Positions 9,136-18,419 of a stretch of 64,000 nt of DNA are shown here, piece by piece. How positions within the stretch are numbered: the first letter of the stretch is position 1; each line of letters opens with the position of its first letter. Under the pieces are notes generated by a model that was not told the origin of the DNA, made no database searches, and was given only the letters and a program-made list of their open reading frames with translations. The translations under genes and the position numbers were made by a program. The stretch comes from Synechococcus sp. CC9311 (GTDB lineage: Bacteria; Cyanobacteriota; Cyanobacteriia; PCC-6307; Cyanobiaceae): positions 1,798,001 to 1,862,000 of the forward strand of contig NC_008319.1 of the NCBI RefSeq assembly GCF_000014585.1, in the 5' to 3' direction.

Positions 9136-10230
9136 ATGACCAATGCACTGGCAGCCGCGGAAGCCGCTCTCGAGCGTGGCGATTACGGCCAGTGCATCGC
9201 ACTGTTGGAGCCGCTCGCAGAAGCCAACCCGATCAGTGACAGTCAAGGAGCTGAGATCCGGATGCTGTTGGTCACAGCCTGGATGGGGAAGGGAGATGAG
9301 AGCAAGGCTCTGAGCACCTGCCGACTCCTTACCCGTTGCAAAGATCCAGAGCTGAGAACACGGGCACGGCAGTTGCTGGATGTTCTTGAGGCGCCAAGCC
9401 TGGCAAGGCCTGCGAGCTGGTCGATGCAACTGCCAACCTTGGAGATGGATCCTCGTATTGGCAAACCATCAAAGCTGTTTAATCGCCGCAAACTGCCACC
9501 ACCACCTCCATCACCTCCTACCGGTCCAACCCGAGCCCCTGCAGCAGGCTTCGCTGCACTTGTCATCACCGTGCTGGTTGGGCTAACGCTCTTATTGAGC
9601 GGCTGCGTACGCATCACTGCAGACCTCAGCCTCCCAGGACCAGACAGGGTGGAGATGGCTTGGACGATCGACAGTCTCAGTGGCTTGAAACTTCCTTGGC
9701 AGGACGCGTTCAGCAGAGAGTTGAGGGCGATGCGTCTGCCTTGGAAGGTTCGCAACTCAGGGAACGGTCTTCTTGAGGTCAAAGCACCAACCCAAAACAG
9801 TGAGGACGCCGCTGCACTCCTCAGCAAAACGGTCGAAGCAGCAGGACGAACAGCAGGCCTTGTACTGCCAGCACCCACCCTCAAACTGGAAGAGCGCAAC
9901 TGGCTCGTGGGTCTCAAGCAAGAGCTGCTGTTGGAACTGGATCTAAGAGCTCTTAAGAGCCTGAATGAACTGCAAATTGCGGTGCGCCTTGGGAACCAAG
10001 CGAGCTTGCGCCGCTTGCAAAGCAGCCCTGCAATGGCGAGCAAGAACGCCAAGGGAGAGCTCGTCTGGCCGCTCACGATTGGAGAGAAGAACCGTTTGCA
10101 GTGGAGTCAATGGCGCTGGAGCCGCCTTGGAGTGGGCAGTCTCGCGATCGTGGTGCTGCTTGTTTTGACTGCCAGCTTGCAACGTCTTCGACTGCTGATG
10201 GGTTTCGGATACCCAGAATTACCGTCCTGA
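9136..10230 (+). CDS. DUF3153 protein with N-terminal helical-repeat domain
   Basis: A 364-residue protein with two parts. Residues ~1-100 are TPR-like helices (AAEAALERGDYGQCIALLEPL, MLLVTAWMGKGDESKAL). After a Pro-rich linker (~118-133) comes a membrane segment that ends in LLLSGC, a lipobox-like string with Cys157 in the middle of the protein. Residues ~158-330 are the DUF3153 domain typical of cyanobacteria. A second membrane segment is near residues 333-352. The internal lipobox suggests an ancestral lipoprotein gene fused to an upstream soluble domain. The function is unknown. It follows argB by 3 bp and meets priA tail to tail. Confidence 0.8.
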   Translation: MTNALAAAEAALERGDYGQCIALLEPLAEANPISDSQGAEIRMLLVTAWMGKGDESKALSTCRLLTRCKDPELRTRARQLLDVLEAPSLARPASWSMQLPTLEMDPRIGKPSKLFNRRKLPPPPPSPPTGPTRAPAAGFAALVITVLVGLTLLLSGCVRITADLSLPGPDRVEMAWTIDSLSGLKLPWQDAFSRELRAMRLPWKVRNSGNGLLEVKAPTQNSEDAAALLSKTVEAAGRTAGLVLPAPTLKLEERNWLVGLKQELLLELDLRALKSLNELQIAVRLGNQASLRRLQSSPAMASKNAKGELVWPLTIGEKNRLQWSQWRWSRLGVGSLAIVVLLVLTASLQRLRLLMGFGYPELPS

Positions 10231-10232
10231 AT

Positions 10233-12512
10233 TCAGAGCTGCAGCGGGTCTGGATCAACAGCCAGTGACACGCCACTAGGCAAGCCATCCCAAAGGGAGC
10301 TCCCAGCTGGCAAAGGCAAGGACGAAGCTTGTGGACCATGCATCAACAGCTGCCAGCGACTGCGACCAGCAACCCGTGCCACAGGAGCTGGAGCTGGACC
10401 GATGAGCTGCCAACCTGCGTCCGAGCAACCAGGGCGAAGTTGTTCCGCCACAACGGCAGCGGCCGTCGCAGTTTTGGATGCGGACGTCCCAGACAGCCGC
10501 AATACACAAGCCCTGGCATAGGGCACCAATCCGGCTTCGCTTCGCTCCCGAGCTTCCTCCTCCAGAAAACGCTCATACCGACCATCCACTAAGTGCAAAA
10601 TCACCGGATGATCAGGGCTATAGGTCTGAACAAGGACTTGTCCGGGACGCTCCCCACGGCCAGCCCTGCCTGCGAGTTGCAACAACAACTGAAGCGCCTG
10701 CTCCCCGGCCCTGAGATCGGGACGGTGCAACAAGCCATCAGCTGCCAATACGGCGGCAAGCGTGACGCGCGGCAGGTCCATCCCTTTCGCCAGCATTTGG
10801 GTTCCCACCAAGACATCCGCTTCACCAGCAGCAAATTGATCCAACAAACGCCGATGTCCGTCGCGTCCACCGGTGGTGTCGCGATCAAAGCGCAGCAATC
10901 GCAGGCCCTCCAACTCAGACTCCAGTTGTTCCAAAACCCTTTGAGTGCCAGCGCCGAAGGGCTTAAAAGCTGACGAACCACAGTGCCCGCAGTTCGTCGT
11001 AACCGAGGCTCGATAATCACACCAGTGGCAACGCAGCCACTGGTTACCGGTGCTTTTTCCATGAACCGTTAACGCCACATCGCAGTGCGGACACTGCACT
11101 ACCTCACCACAGCTTCGGCAGCTCAAAAACGTGCTGTATCCACGGCGCGGCACCAGCACAACCGCCTGCTCTCCTTGTTCAGGCAGTTTCGACAAACGAT
11201 CCATCAGCGCCCTGCTGATCAAGCGCCGATGGCCATCGGCGAGCTCATGGCGCATGTCGATGATCTGAACAGGCGGCAAAGGCTGATCAGAGATGCGCTG
11301 TTGAAGACGAGCTAATGCCAACGGCCCCTCTGGAGCGAGTTGAATCCAAGTCTCAAGGGAGGGTGTTGCACTACCCAGCAACAAACGACCTCCCTCCCTT
11401 TGCACTCTCGCCATCGCAAGGTCGCGGGCGTGATAGCAGGGCATCGGGGACTCCTGCTTGTAGGAGCTGTCGTGCTCCTCGTCTAACACGATCAAACCCA
11501 GGGGACTGAGCGGCAGAAAAATGGCCGAACGGGTGCCAACAATGACGAGCGGTTCTTCTGCCTCCAGGCTGTTGCGCCAGGTGTGGACCCGTTCTCTTTC
11601 CGTGCAACCACTGTGATATTCGAGCACTCGAGAACCAAATCGACGCCGACAGCGATCTACCAGCTGGGGAATCAGACCAATTTCAGGAGTCAGCAACAAA
11701 ACATGACGCCCTGCTGCCAACTCATCAGCAGCAAGCTGGAGGTACACCTCAGTCTTTCCAGAACCGGTGATCCCCCAAAGCAATACACCTCCACCCTCGG
11801 GCTGTTTTTGAAAGGTTTCGATCGCAACCTGCTGCTCGCTGTTGAGAGTTCTCGGAGCTTCAGTCGCAGCGACCAAGCCCGCTGAAACCGGACTTGGCTG
11901 CGCATCAGAAGCGAGACGCAACTCACGAACCAAAAGCCCTCGGCGCACTAGGGCTTGCACGGTTCCTGATTGAAAACCTGCCTCGACAAGATCTCGCTGC
12001 CATGCTCCCCCCCCTAACTCCTGCAACTTGGACACCAAGCAGGCCTGTCGGGTTGGCAAATCAGCATCCAAATGGGGGGTGCTGTCAGGCAAAGACACCC
12101 ACCAAAGCTTGCGTTCCTTCACGGCTGGAACAACGCGTTGCCCCAACCAGCCGGGAGGGAGAGCTGCTTTCAGCATTCGAAACGGGCTGGTATGACAACG
12201 CTGCGCCATCTCCTCAAGCCACAATCTCCAGGCTTGTCCTACGGCAGCTGATTGAAGGAGCGCATCAACAGGCTGGAGCGGGCGATTTGCATCCTCAGGC
12301 TGAGTTCGGCAGGCCGTGACCAAACCCTGAATGCGGCGACCCCGCAGGGATACCTGAACAAGATCCCCTAAACGAACATTAAGTTGATTGCGATCGCAGT
12401 AAGTGAAGGTGCGACCATCCCGACCCGCCTCAAGCCAAACATCGACCACCTCAAGAACTGGCGGCGGGCGGACGGGGTTTTTTGAAAAATCGGTTACAGG
12501 GGTTGCGTTCAT
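10233..12512 (-). CDS. priA: primosomal helicase PriA
   Basis: Superfamily 2 DNA helicase that recognises stalled forks and D-loops and reloads the replicative helicase. The 759-residue product has the N-terminal 3'-DNA-binding domain (VVDVWLEAGRDGRTFTY, GDLVQVSLRGRR), Walker A (GITGSGKTEVY) and the DEEH box. A zinc-binding insertion with paired Cys motifs (CRSC, CPHC, CHWC, CGHC) and the C-terminal helicase half with AGRAGRGERPGQV follow. All eight zinc cysteines are present. The start is ATG 12510-12512. It meets the DUF3153 gene head-on with a 2 bp gap. Confidence 0.96.
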   Translation of the reverse strand: MNATPVTDFSKNPVRPPPVLEVVDVWLEAGRDGRTFTYCDRNQLNVRLGDLVQVSLRGRRIQGLVTACRTQPEDANRPLQPVDALLQSAAVGQAWRLWLEEMAQRCHTSPFRMLKAALPPGWLGQRVVPAVKERKLWWVSLPDSTPHLDADLPTRQACLVSKLQELGGGAWQRDLVEAGFQSGTVQALVRRGLLVRELRLASDAQPSPVSAGLVAATEAPRTLNSEQQVAIETFQKQPEGGGVLLWGITGSGKTEVYLQLAADELAAGRHVLLLTPEIGLIPQLVDRCRRRFGSRVLEYHSGCTERERVHTWRNSLEAEEPLVIVGTRSAIFLPLSPLGLIVLDEEHDSSYKQESPMPCYHARDLAMARVQREGGRLLLGSATPSLETWIQLAPEGPLALARLQQRISDQPLPPVQIIDMRHELADGHRRLISRALMDRLSKLPEQGEQAVVLVPRRGYSTFLSCRSCGEVVQCPHCDVALTVHGKSTGNQWLRCHWCDYRASVTTNCGHCGSSAFKPFGAGTQRVLEQLESELEGLRLLRFDRDTTGGRDGHRRLLDQFAAGEADVLVGTQMLAKGMDLPRVTLAAVLAADGLLHRPDLRAGEQALQLLLQLAGRAGRGERPGQVLVQTYSPDHPVILHLVDGRYERFLEEEARERSEAGLVPYARACVLRLSGTSASKTATAAAVVAEQLRPGCSDAGWQLIGPAPAPVARVAGRSRWQLLMHGPQASSLPLPAGSSLWDGLPSGVSLAVDPDPLQL

Positions 12513-12830
12513 GACACGTTTTTTTTAAACTAAAGATGTTGGACAGCTCAAAGGCTGTTGTTGGAACAAGCAGAGTTCCTTCCAAAGGGAAGATCCGAAG
12601 TTCGAGCCATGGAATTCCATGAAGCCGACCGGTCTGAGAATGCCCTTGACAGTTCTGCATCGGACCACTCCAGCTCTCCCAATTTTGCTTAACGCTCCGC
12701 GTTTTCTTTGCGCACCGTTTCTATGACGGGAAGGTGACGCCTCAAAAGCATCCGCCCTCATCAGGCCGGTTGCATTGACTGTTGATGACATTCGCTTCCT
12801 GTCCCGCTCTCTCCTTCGTTACTGACCGCC

Positions 12831-14153
12831 ATGAGTCCTGCAGCGACCAAATTGGCAAAGGCCAAAGCAAAACAAGCGCCCTCGATCATGATGCTGGCCG
12901 ACGAGAAAGGTCAGCCCAAGCAAGTGAAGACCAAAGCAAAGCCTGCCTCGAAAGCAAAGGCAGCAACTAAGACCAGCACCAAAGCAAAGGCAAGTAAAAC
13001 CACTAGCAAAGCAAAAACCAGCAAAGCCAGCAGCAAGGCCAAAGCCACCGCTACTGCAGCCAACTTGGACGCATCTGCAGATCAACTACTCGCTGCAGCT
13101 GAAACGACTGCCACTGCAGTAAAAGCCACTGAAACGTCAGTAGCAAAAGCCAAAGCAGATGCGAAAGCCAAGGTTTTAGCGAGCATCAAGGTGGGCCCCA
13201 AAGGCGTTTACACCGAAGACTCCATACGCGTTTACCTTCAGGAAATCGGACGCATTCGCTTACTGCGTCCGGACGAAGAGATTGAATTAGCTCGCAAAAT
13301 TGCGGACCTGCTGCATCTCGAAGAACTCGCAGCGCAGTTTGAAAGCGATAACGGCAAACTTCCTGAGACCAAGGAATGGGCAGCACTGGTTGAGATGCCA
13401 GTGATTCGCTTCCGTAGAAGACTGATGCTGGGCCGACGAGCCAAAGAAAAAATGGTGCAATCGAACTTGCGCCTGGTGGTGTCGATTGCCAAGAAATACA
13501 TGAACCGAGGCCTGAGCTTTCAGGACCTCATCCAGGAAGGCAGCCTTGGCCTAATTCGTGCTGCAGAAAAATTCGACCATGAGAAAGGATATAAGTTCTC
13601 CACTTATGCCACCTGGTGGATTCGTCAAGCCATCACCCGTGCCATCGCCGATCAATCTCGAACCATCCGACTGCCTGTTCACCTTTACGAGACTATTTCC
13701 AGGATCAAGAAAACAACCAAGGTCCTCAGTCAGGAATTTGGACGCAAACCAACAGAGGAGGAAATCGCTGAATCGATGGAAATGACCATCGAGAAATTGC
13801 GATTTATCGCCAAGAGCGCACAGCTTCCAATTTCCCTCGAAACACCCATTGGCAAAGAAGAGGATTCACGACTAGGCGACTTCATCGAAGCCGATATCGA
13901 AAATCCAGAGCAAGATGTTGCCAAAAATCTTCTTCGCGAAGACCTTGAAGGAGTTCTTGCAACCCTGAGCCCGCGGGAACGTGATGTGCTCCGACTCCGC
14001 TACGGCCTTGATGATGGACGCATGAAAACATTGGAAGAAATCGGCCAGATCTTTGATGTAACCCGAGAGCGGATTCGTCAAATCGAAGCCAAAGCTCTTC
14101 GAAAATTACGACATCCCAACAGAAATGGAGTTCTCAAGGAATACATTAAGTAA
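12831..14153 (+). CDS. sigA: principal sigma factor of RNA polymerase (SigA/RpoD)
   Basis: Group 1 sigma-70 factor directing housekeeping transcription. Region 1.2 begins near residue 127 ([19 protein letters not shown]). Region 2 contains [23 protein letters not shown]; region 4.2 has [20 protein letters not shown]. The product ends in the LRHP...LKEYIK tail usual for cyanobacterial SigA. Residues ~7-75 are an unusual low-complexity Lys/Ala/Ser/Thr stretch with repeated KAK triplets, like a histone H1 tail, where other bacteria have region 1.1. A long (~300 bp) leader separates it from divergent priA, and a terminator follows at 14184. The principal status is inferred from the canonical regions 2.4 and 4.2. 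Confidence 0.96.
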   Translation: MSPAATKLAKAKAKQAPSIMMLADEKGQPKQVKTKAKPASKAKAATKTSTKAKASKTTSKAKTSKASSKAKATATAANLDASADQLLAAAETTATAVKATETSVAKAKADAKAKVLASIKVGPKGVYTEDSIRVYLQEIGRIRLLRPDEEIELARKIADLLHLEELAAQFESDNGKLPETKEWAALVEMPVIRFRRRLMLGRRAKEKMVQSNLRLVVSIAKKYMNRGLSFQDLIQEGSLGLIRAAEKFDHEKGYKFSTYATWWIRQAITRAIADQSRTIRLPVHLYETISRIKKTTKVLSQEFGRKPTEEEIAESMEMTIEKLRFIAKSAQLPISLETPIGKEEDSRLGDFIEADIENPEQDVAKNLLREDLEGVLATLSPRERDVLRLRYGLDDGRMKTLEEIGQIFDVTRERIRQIEAKALRKLRHPNRNGVLKEYIK

Positions 14154-14183
14154 CAAGTCAAACTTGAGGCATTATTTCTCCCA

Positions 14184-14209
14184 CCTCCTGTCTTTAACAG
14201 GAGGTTTTT
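14184..14209 (+). terminator. rho-independent terminator of sigA
   Basis: An 8-bp perfect stem (CCTCCTGT / ACAGGAGG) with a 5-nt loop (CTTTA) is followed by five T residues. It starts 30 bp after the sigA stop codon. Confidence 0.88.
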
Positions 14210-14737
14210 AATGACCTATTAAAACCCCCTTATAACCTTCAAAGCAGATTCGTCATCGATACTCTTGAGTAGTACTTTACATCTGAGATCAGTTTTTTAT
14301 ACCTCACTCCTTCCCCCCTTTAAGGCCTCGAATTCATAGAGACTATCTTCAGATCCTGAGCCAAGACGCGAAACCCTTGAGCCCCACCGACCTGGCACAC
14401 GCATCGAGCGACTGATTCTGAGCCTGAGAAGGCATACTTAGAAATAGCAGGAACGGAAGACAGAGTGCAAAGAGATAGCGCACGCTGCTACAAATACAAT
14501 ATGGATTTGACGATATAGCAATGCAAAGCAGAAAGAAGCAGCAACTCCACGATTTAAAACGACAGTGAAGCCCTCACTTGTCTGCCCAAATCCACCCTCA
14601 AGAATTATTCCTGGAGCCAGGACAAGACAGAAAGCAACCACTCTTGTCAAAACATGACATCAATCAGCTCCTCACACTGATACAAAATTTTCAAACAAAG
14701 AGAACAGCAACCTAAGCCTTACCTATCAACAAAGCGA
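14210..14737. other. non-coding gap downstream of sigA
   Basis: About 530 bp, AT-richer than its surroundings, with no reading frame that I can support on either strand. A minus-strand frame at 14438-14650 is hydrophobic but has no start context or family look. A GCTCCTCACAC string at 14667-14677 resembles the core of the cyanobacterial Yfr1 RNA but lacks the following hairpin. The promoter of the gene at 14738 should lie here, but no clear boxes stand out. Confidence 0.5.
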
Positions 14738-15094
14738 ATGAACATCAACAACAGAAATGCATCACGAGACTTCCTCGAGGCCCTGGAGTCACTCAAACAA
14801 GCAAGACTAGTGACCCATGCATTCATGACGCATGACCACCAATTCAATGGCCTAACAAAAGATGAACAGAATGACTTACAAAACAGCATCACCCCCTTCT
14901 TCAATACAATTTTCGAAATCGAAGACAGAATTCTATCTTGGTATCGCGACATTCACCCAGAGCTCATAGACGATGACGACTTAATCGAATCAATCGAGGA
15001 AGAGTTTGGCTACGAAACGCTACTTTCCGAGAAAGGGAAACTAGACTTGGAAAAAATTTTCAAAGAAGATACTGAAGGAACCACTCAAAATTGA
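14738..15094 (+). CDS. hypothetical helical protein
   Basis: A 118-residue acidic protein with predicted helices throughout (ASRDFLEALESLKQARLVTHAF, NSITPFFNTIFEIEDRIL) and an Asp/Glu-rich C-terminal half (IDDDDLIESIEEEFGYETLL). It begins at an ATG and has no signal peptide or membrane segment. Base composition is AT-richer than in the flanking backbone genes, which fits an accessory gene. I do not recognise a family. Confidence 0.55.
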   Translation: MNINNRNASRDFLEALESLKQARLVTHAFMTHDHQFNGLTKDEQNDLQNSITPFFNTIFEIEDRILSWYRDIHPELIDDDDLIESIEEEFGYETLLSEKGKLDLEKIFKEDTEGTTQN

Positions 15095-15161
15095 GCAAAA
15101 AATTCGACCAATTCAAGATTCAGAACTCAATACTTATCGCTACATCCCGAAAAGTATCGAA

Positions 15162-15617
15162 CTACAAATCGTCCTCAATGCATTCAGTGAATTCTTGAAA
15201 AGCTCTCTTCAGTCGCTCAACAGGTGTCTCTGAAGGAGGACACTCTTGGGACGTATTACGTGCATAAACCTGAAGAAGCCGAGGATCAGGATCAAGAATG
15301 GATGCCACCGCAGCTTTGTAAACCACAATATTTTTCTGTGACGTCAAGCCCTCTAGGTAAGGCTCTAATTCCCAAGGCTGATTGGGGCTGGCTTTGATCA
15401 CACTGAGTGGACGAATCAATTGATACGCCCTTTCGCCATCTGGATCCGTTGTATTTCTAAGCCGCGCCATTAAGACACCGCCACTGCTTAACAGGATCAA
15501 TTTGATCGTGCCCTCATTTAAGAGTGGCAAAAAAGGGAGAACCTCCTTCATGGACGTTGCCTGATCCAGGGCAGGCAGACCGTCCTTCCGAACACCTTTA
15601 ACCACAGGCCCTGGCAT
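15162..15617 (-). CDS. conserved hypothetical protein
   Basis: A ~151-residue soluble protein with a mixed alpha/beta look: PFLPLLNEGTIKLILLSSGGVLMARLRN, YQLIRPLSVIKASP, then a helical tail with VERLKRAFQEF. I place the start at ATG 15615-15617 (MPGPVVKGVRKDG), because the upstream in-frame part beginning at a TTG (15683) is of poor quality and would run into the hemC promoter region. It is divergent from hemC. The function is unknown, but its clean composition suggests a conserved cyanobacterial gene. Confidence 0.7.
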   Translation of the reverse strand: MPGPVVKGVRKDGLPALDQATSMKEVLPFLPLLNEGTIKLILLSSGGVLMARLRNTTDPDGERAYQLIRPLSVIKASPNQPWELEPYLEGLTSQKNIVVYKAAVASILDPDPRLLQVYARNTSQECPPSETPVERLKRAFQEFTECIEDDL

Positions 15618-15752
15618 GGCAATTGTCCCACTGTGATGAATTGTAAAGCTGAGTGCCCTGGCAAGGGAAGCGAACCATGCCAATTTTCATAGACATGCAG
15701 GTGACAGCGGGGGGCACGTCTGCGTAATCTTGCGGACTGAAGTCTCTCAAAC

Positions 15753-16703
15753 ATGGCCCTCGAGCATCTGCGCATCGCCTCACGCCGCAGCCAGCTGGCC
15801 ATGGTTCAGACCAATTGGGTCAAAGCAGAACTTGAAAAAGCTCACCCCGGTCTTGCCATATCTGTTGAAGCAATGGCAACCCAAGGCGACAAAATCCTCG
15901 ACGTTGCCTTAGCAAAGATCGGAGACAAAGGCTTATTCACCAAAGAGCTGGAAGCTCAAATGCTGGTGGGCCGTGCCGAGATCGCCGTTCACTCCCTGAA
16001 AGACCTCCCTACAAATCTTCCCGAGGGGCTGATGCTGGGGTGCATCACCGAACGGGAAGACCCCGCGGATGCCTTAGTGGTGAACAGCAAAAACGCTGAG
16101 TACACACTTGAGACACTGCCGGAGGGTTCCATTGTTGGAACAAGCTCTCTACGGCGCCTAGCCCAACTGCGCTACCACTATCCGCATCTTCAATTCAAAG
16201 ACGTTCGCGGAAACGTCATTACACGGCTTGAGAAGCTCGACTCAGGCAATTACGACTGTTTGATTCTTGCCGCAGCTGGACTCAGTCGACTCGGCTTCGG
16301 CGATCGAATTCACCAGAGCATCCCTGGGAACATCTCCCTTCACGCGGTGGGACAAGGAGCTCTAGGGATTGAATGCGTTTGCGATCGCCCCGAAGTGATG
16401 GAGCTGATTCAAGTTCTAAATCATGCACCAACCTCAGCCCGCTGCTTAGCGGAACGCGCATTCCTGAGAGTTCTTGAAGGCGGCTGCCAAGTGCCAATCG
16501 GCGTCAACACTCAAATTGAGGGAGACACCATCCAACTCACAGGAATGGTGGCCAGCCTTGATGGCAAACGGCTTATCCGTGACGAGCAGGCTGGCCCCCT
16601 AGCCGACCCTGAAGCGGTGGGACGAGACCTCGCCCATAAGCTCAAGGATCAAGGAGCCGGAGAGATCCTTCAAGAGATCTTTGAGATGGAGCGAGGCCAG
16701 TAA
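15753..16703 (+). CDS. hemC: porphobilinogen deaminase (hydroxymethylbilane synthase)
   Basis: Polymerises four porphobilinogens into hydroxymethylbilane, feeding heme, chlorophyll, phycobilin and cobalamin synthesis. Visible signatures are [44 protein letters not shown] and [10 protein letters not shown]. The cofactor-carrying cysteine is in EGGCQVPIG near residue 246, where the dipyrromethane primer is attached. Length (316) is normal. hemL, which makes the pathway precursor aminolevulinate, is also in this window (33180). Confidence 0.97.
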   Translation: MALEHLRIASRRSQLAMVQTNWVKAELEKAHPGLAISVEAMATQGDKILDVALAKIGDKGLFTKELEAQMLVGRAEIAVHSLKDLPTNLPEGLMLGCITEREDPADALVVNSKNAEYTLETLPEGSIVGTSSLRRLAQLRYHYPHLQFKDVRGNVITRLEKLDSGNYDCLILAAAGLSRLGFGDRIHQSIPGNISLHAVGQGALGIECVCDRPEVMELIQVLNHAPTSARCLAERAFLRVLEGGCQVPIGVNTQIEGDTIQLTGMVASLDGKRLIRDEQAGPLADPEAVGRDLAHKLKDQGAGEILQEIFEMERGQ

Positions 16704-16712
16704 TCGTTTAGC

Positions 16713-17240
16713 TCAACGCTTAATTTCTACAGCCATCCCCACTTCCACGTGGTCATAGAGCTGTTGAACATGCGCATTCAACATGCGCACACAGCCGTTG
16801 GATACGGCTGCTCTGGTTTTCACCCAATGGGGCCAGGGAGTGCCATGAATGCCAAATTGATTCGGTCCACTCCGTAGGAAACCAATCCAGCGATGTCCTA
16901 ACGGGCTTTGAGGACCGCGCTTGGGATGCAACTTTCCTGACTTGGTGCTCTGGTACTGAGGATTCATCATCATGTTCTCGACCTTGAACACCCCAGAAGG
17001 TGTGGGGGTCCTGGGATCACCAATCGCTACCGGCCATGGGCCCAGGGTCTGCCCCTCCCGCACAACGCTGATTTGCCTTCGGCCCAGGTCCAACACAACA
17101 CGCCCCTCCACTGGATGACGAACAGCCATCGACAAATGGGTGGGCTGAGATCGAGACAGAGCAGGAGCCGCCACAAGCAAAGAGGAGGCGAACAACGCCA
17201 CCGGAAGACCAGGAACGCAGGCAGTGCATTTGAGACCCAT
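16713..17240 (-). CDS. secreted L,D-transpeptidase (YkuD fold)
   Basis: Periplasmic enzyme that crosslinks peptidoglycan or attaches proteins to it through an active-site cysteine. Starting at ATG 17238-17240, the product has an N-terminal signal sequence (LPVALFASSLLVAAPALS). The YkuD domain follows: VVLDLGRRQISVV, then IHGTPWPHW and the catalytic SNGCVRM motif with His, Ser-Asn-Gly-Cys and Arg in place. Upstream in-frame codons to 17300 exist but would put extra residues before the signal. It is convergent with hemC (10 bp gap) and divergent from the Coq4-like gene. Confidence 0.9.
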   Translation of the reverse strand: MGLKCTACVPGLPVALFASSLLVAAPALSRSQPTHLSMAVRHPVEGRVVLDLGRRQISVVREGQTLGPWPVAIGDPRTPTPSGVFKVENMMMNPQYQSTKSGKLHPKRGPQSPLGHRWIGFLRSGPNQFGIHGTPWPHWVKTRAAVSNGCVRMLNAHVQQLYDHVEVGMAVEIKR

Positions 17241-17368
17241 GAGTGGACAGCCAAGACTCACTGGTCTCAACGTATGCACTGTGCGAAAAAAAAACCGCAC
17301 ACTGCGATGAGTAAAACCTTAAGGATTTCGGAGGTGTGCTACTCAAGCCTCAGTCCACCAAGGCTGAA

Positions 17369-18346
17369 ATGAAGCATCAACTGGCCTGGTCTGAAGAAGA
17401 AGCAAGGCTGTTCTTGCAAGCGATGCATGAAGTGGGCTCCATCGGAGGCATTGCTGATATTGAGCCCATCACCATAGAAATGATGGAATCCATTCAGAAC
17501 TTTGTTCTGAAGTCATCCATCAATCTCAACCACTTAGAAGGTATTAAGCCAGCCGCTCTATCAGAACAGATATCCGATAAAAGCAAGCGCGAACAACTCC
17601 TTCAAATCCTTATTCTTATTCCTTATGTTGACATGAAGGTCGACACTAAGATGGTCACGATTGTAGATAAATTTGCAGATCACTTAGAAATTCACCCTCA
17701 AACCATTAAAGATCTCCACCGAGTTCGAGACAATCACTTAAAGCGACTTCTACTTGATTACGGACGCAGAAGCCTGGGTGAATTCTTAGGCCTCGACTCA
17801 GCACCGAAGGTAATCAAAGGTGTCATTACAATGTTCCATCAAGCCATCGGAGATCGGGCTGTTTCTGAACGCTATCAACAATTGGAGAGTTATCCAGAAG
17901 GAAGCCTCGGCCACACTCTTTTCCATTGGTATCGAGACAGGAATTGGGCACTACCGGGGGAGAAAAAAAGCACATCTGAATTACTCTTAAATCATGATTG
18001 CTGCCACATTCTTGGAGGATTCAATACAGATATCCAAGGCGAAATGAATGTAGCGGCGTTTCAAGCTGGGCTTTTTGATGATGGATTTGGATTTGAATCA
18101 CTGTTAGAAGTCATGCTCGATTTTCACTTAGGAAAAGCTTTCAGCACTGTTGGAAACATCATTCCACCCTCAACTGGAGCCTTTCACCCAAACGATTCAA
18201 TTGCTGGCTATGAAAAGGGTCTAGCTTGCAATGTGAACCTAATTAGAGATTTAGACTTCTGGTCAGAAGCTGATCAACCCGTTTTAACTCTGAGAGACAA
18301 ATTTAATATTCCAGCCTCACCAGAACCTCTTTTAATCAAGCCCTAA
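17369..18346 (+). CDS. TerB-like / Coq4-like fusion protein
   Basis: A ~325-residue protein. The C-terminal half carries a perfect Coq4 signature HDxxH-x11-E (H209-D-C-C-H213, E225), preceded by LGHTLFHWYRDRNW. In eukaryotes Coq4 organises ubiquinone synthesis and binds a metal through this motif; cyanobacteria make plastoquinone instead, so a prenyl-lipid or quinone-related role is an inference. Residues ~60-130 (REQLLQILILIPYVDMKVDT...LEIHPQTIKDLHRV) resemble the helical TerB fold. An in-frame GTG at 17336 is an alternative start; ATG 17369 is preferred. The gene is AT-richer than its neighbours. A terminator follows at 18364. Confidence 0.75.
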   Translation: MKHQLAWSEEEARLFLQAMHEVGSIGGIADIEPITIEMMESIQNFVLKSSINLNHLEGIKPAALSEQISDKSKREQLLQILILIPYVDMKVDTKMVTIVDKFADHLEIHPQTIKDLHRVRDNHLKRLLLDYGRRSLGEFLGLDSAPKVIKGVITMFHQAIGDRAVSERYQQLESYPEGSLGHTLFHWYRDRNWALPGEKKSTSELLLNHDCCHILGGFNTDIQGEMNVAAFQAGLFDDGFGFESLLEVMLDFHLGKAFSTVGNIIPPSTGAFHPNDSIAGYEKGLACNVNLIRDLDFWSEADQPVLTLRDKFNIPASPEPLLIKP

Positions 18347-18363
18347 AGCAACCAATGAGTAAT

Positions 18364-18390
18364 AAAAAGCGGGGTCATACCCCGCTTTTA
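18364..18390. terminator. bidirectional terminator
   Basis: A strong hairpin AAAAGCGGGGT / ACCCCGCTTTT with a tiny loop sits between two convergent genes. Its A-run on one side and T-run on the other would allow it to end both the Coq4-like transcript and the pyrophosphatase transcript. Confidence 0.88.
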
Positions 18391-18419
18391 ACTAATTATT
18401 CAAAAGGGTTTTCAGGACG

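Noticed and set aside
14438-14650. 70-codon hydrophobic frame on the minus strand
   Set aside because: No family look, poor start context and no conserved pattern; likely chance in an AT-rich gap.
14667-14677. Yfr1 RNA core-like string GCTCCTCACAC
   Set aside because: One base differs from the conserved core, and no terminator hairpin or T-run follows, so I do not call Yfr1 here.
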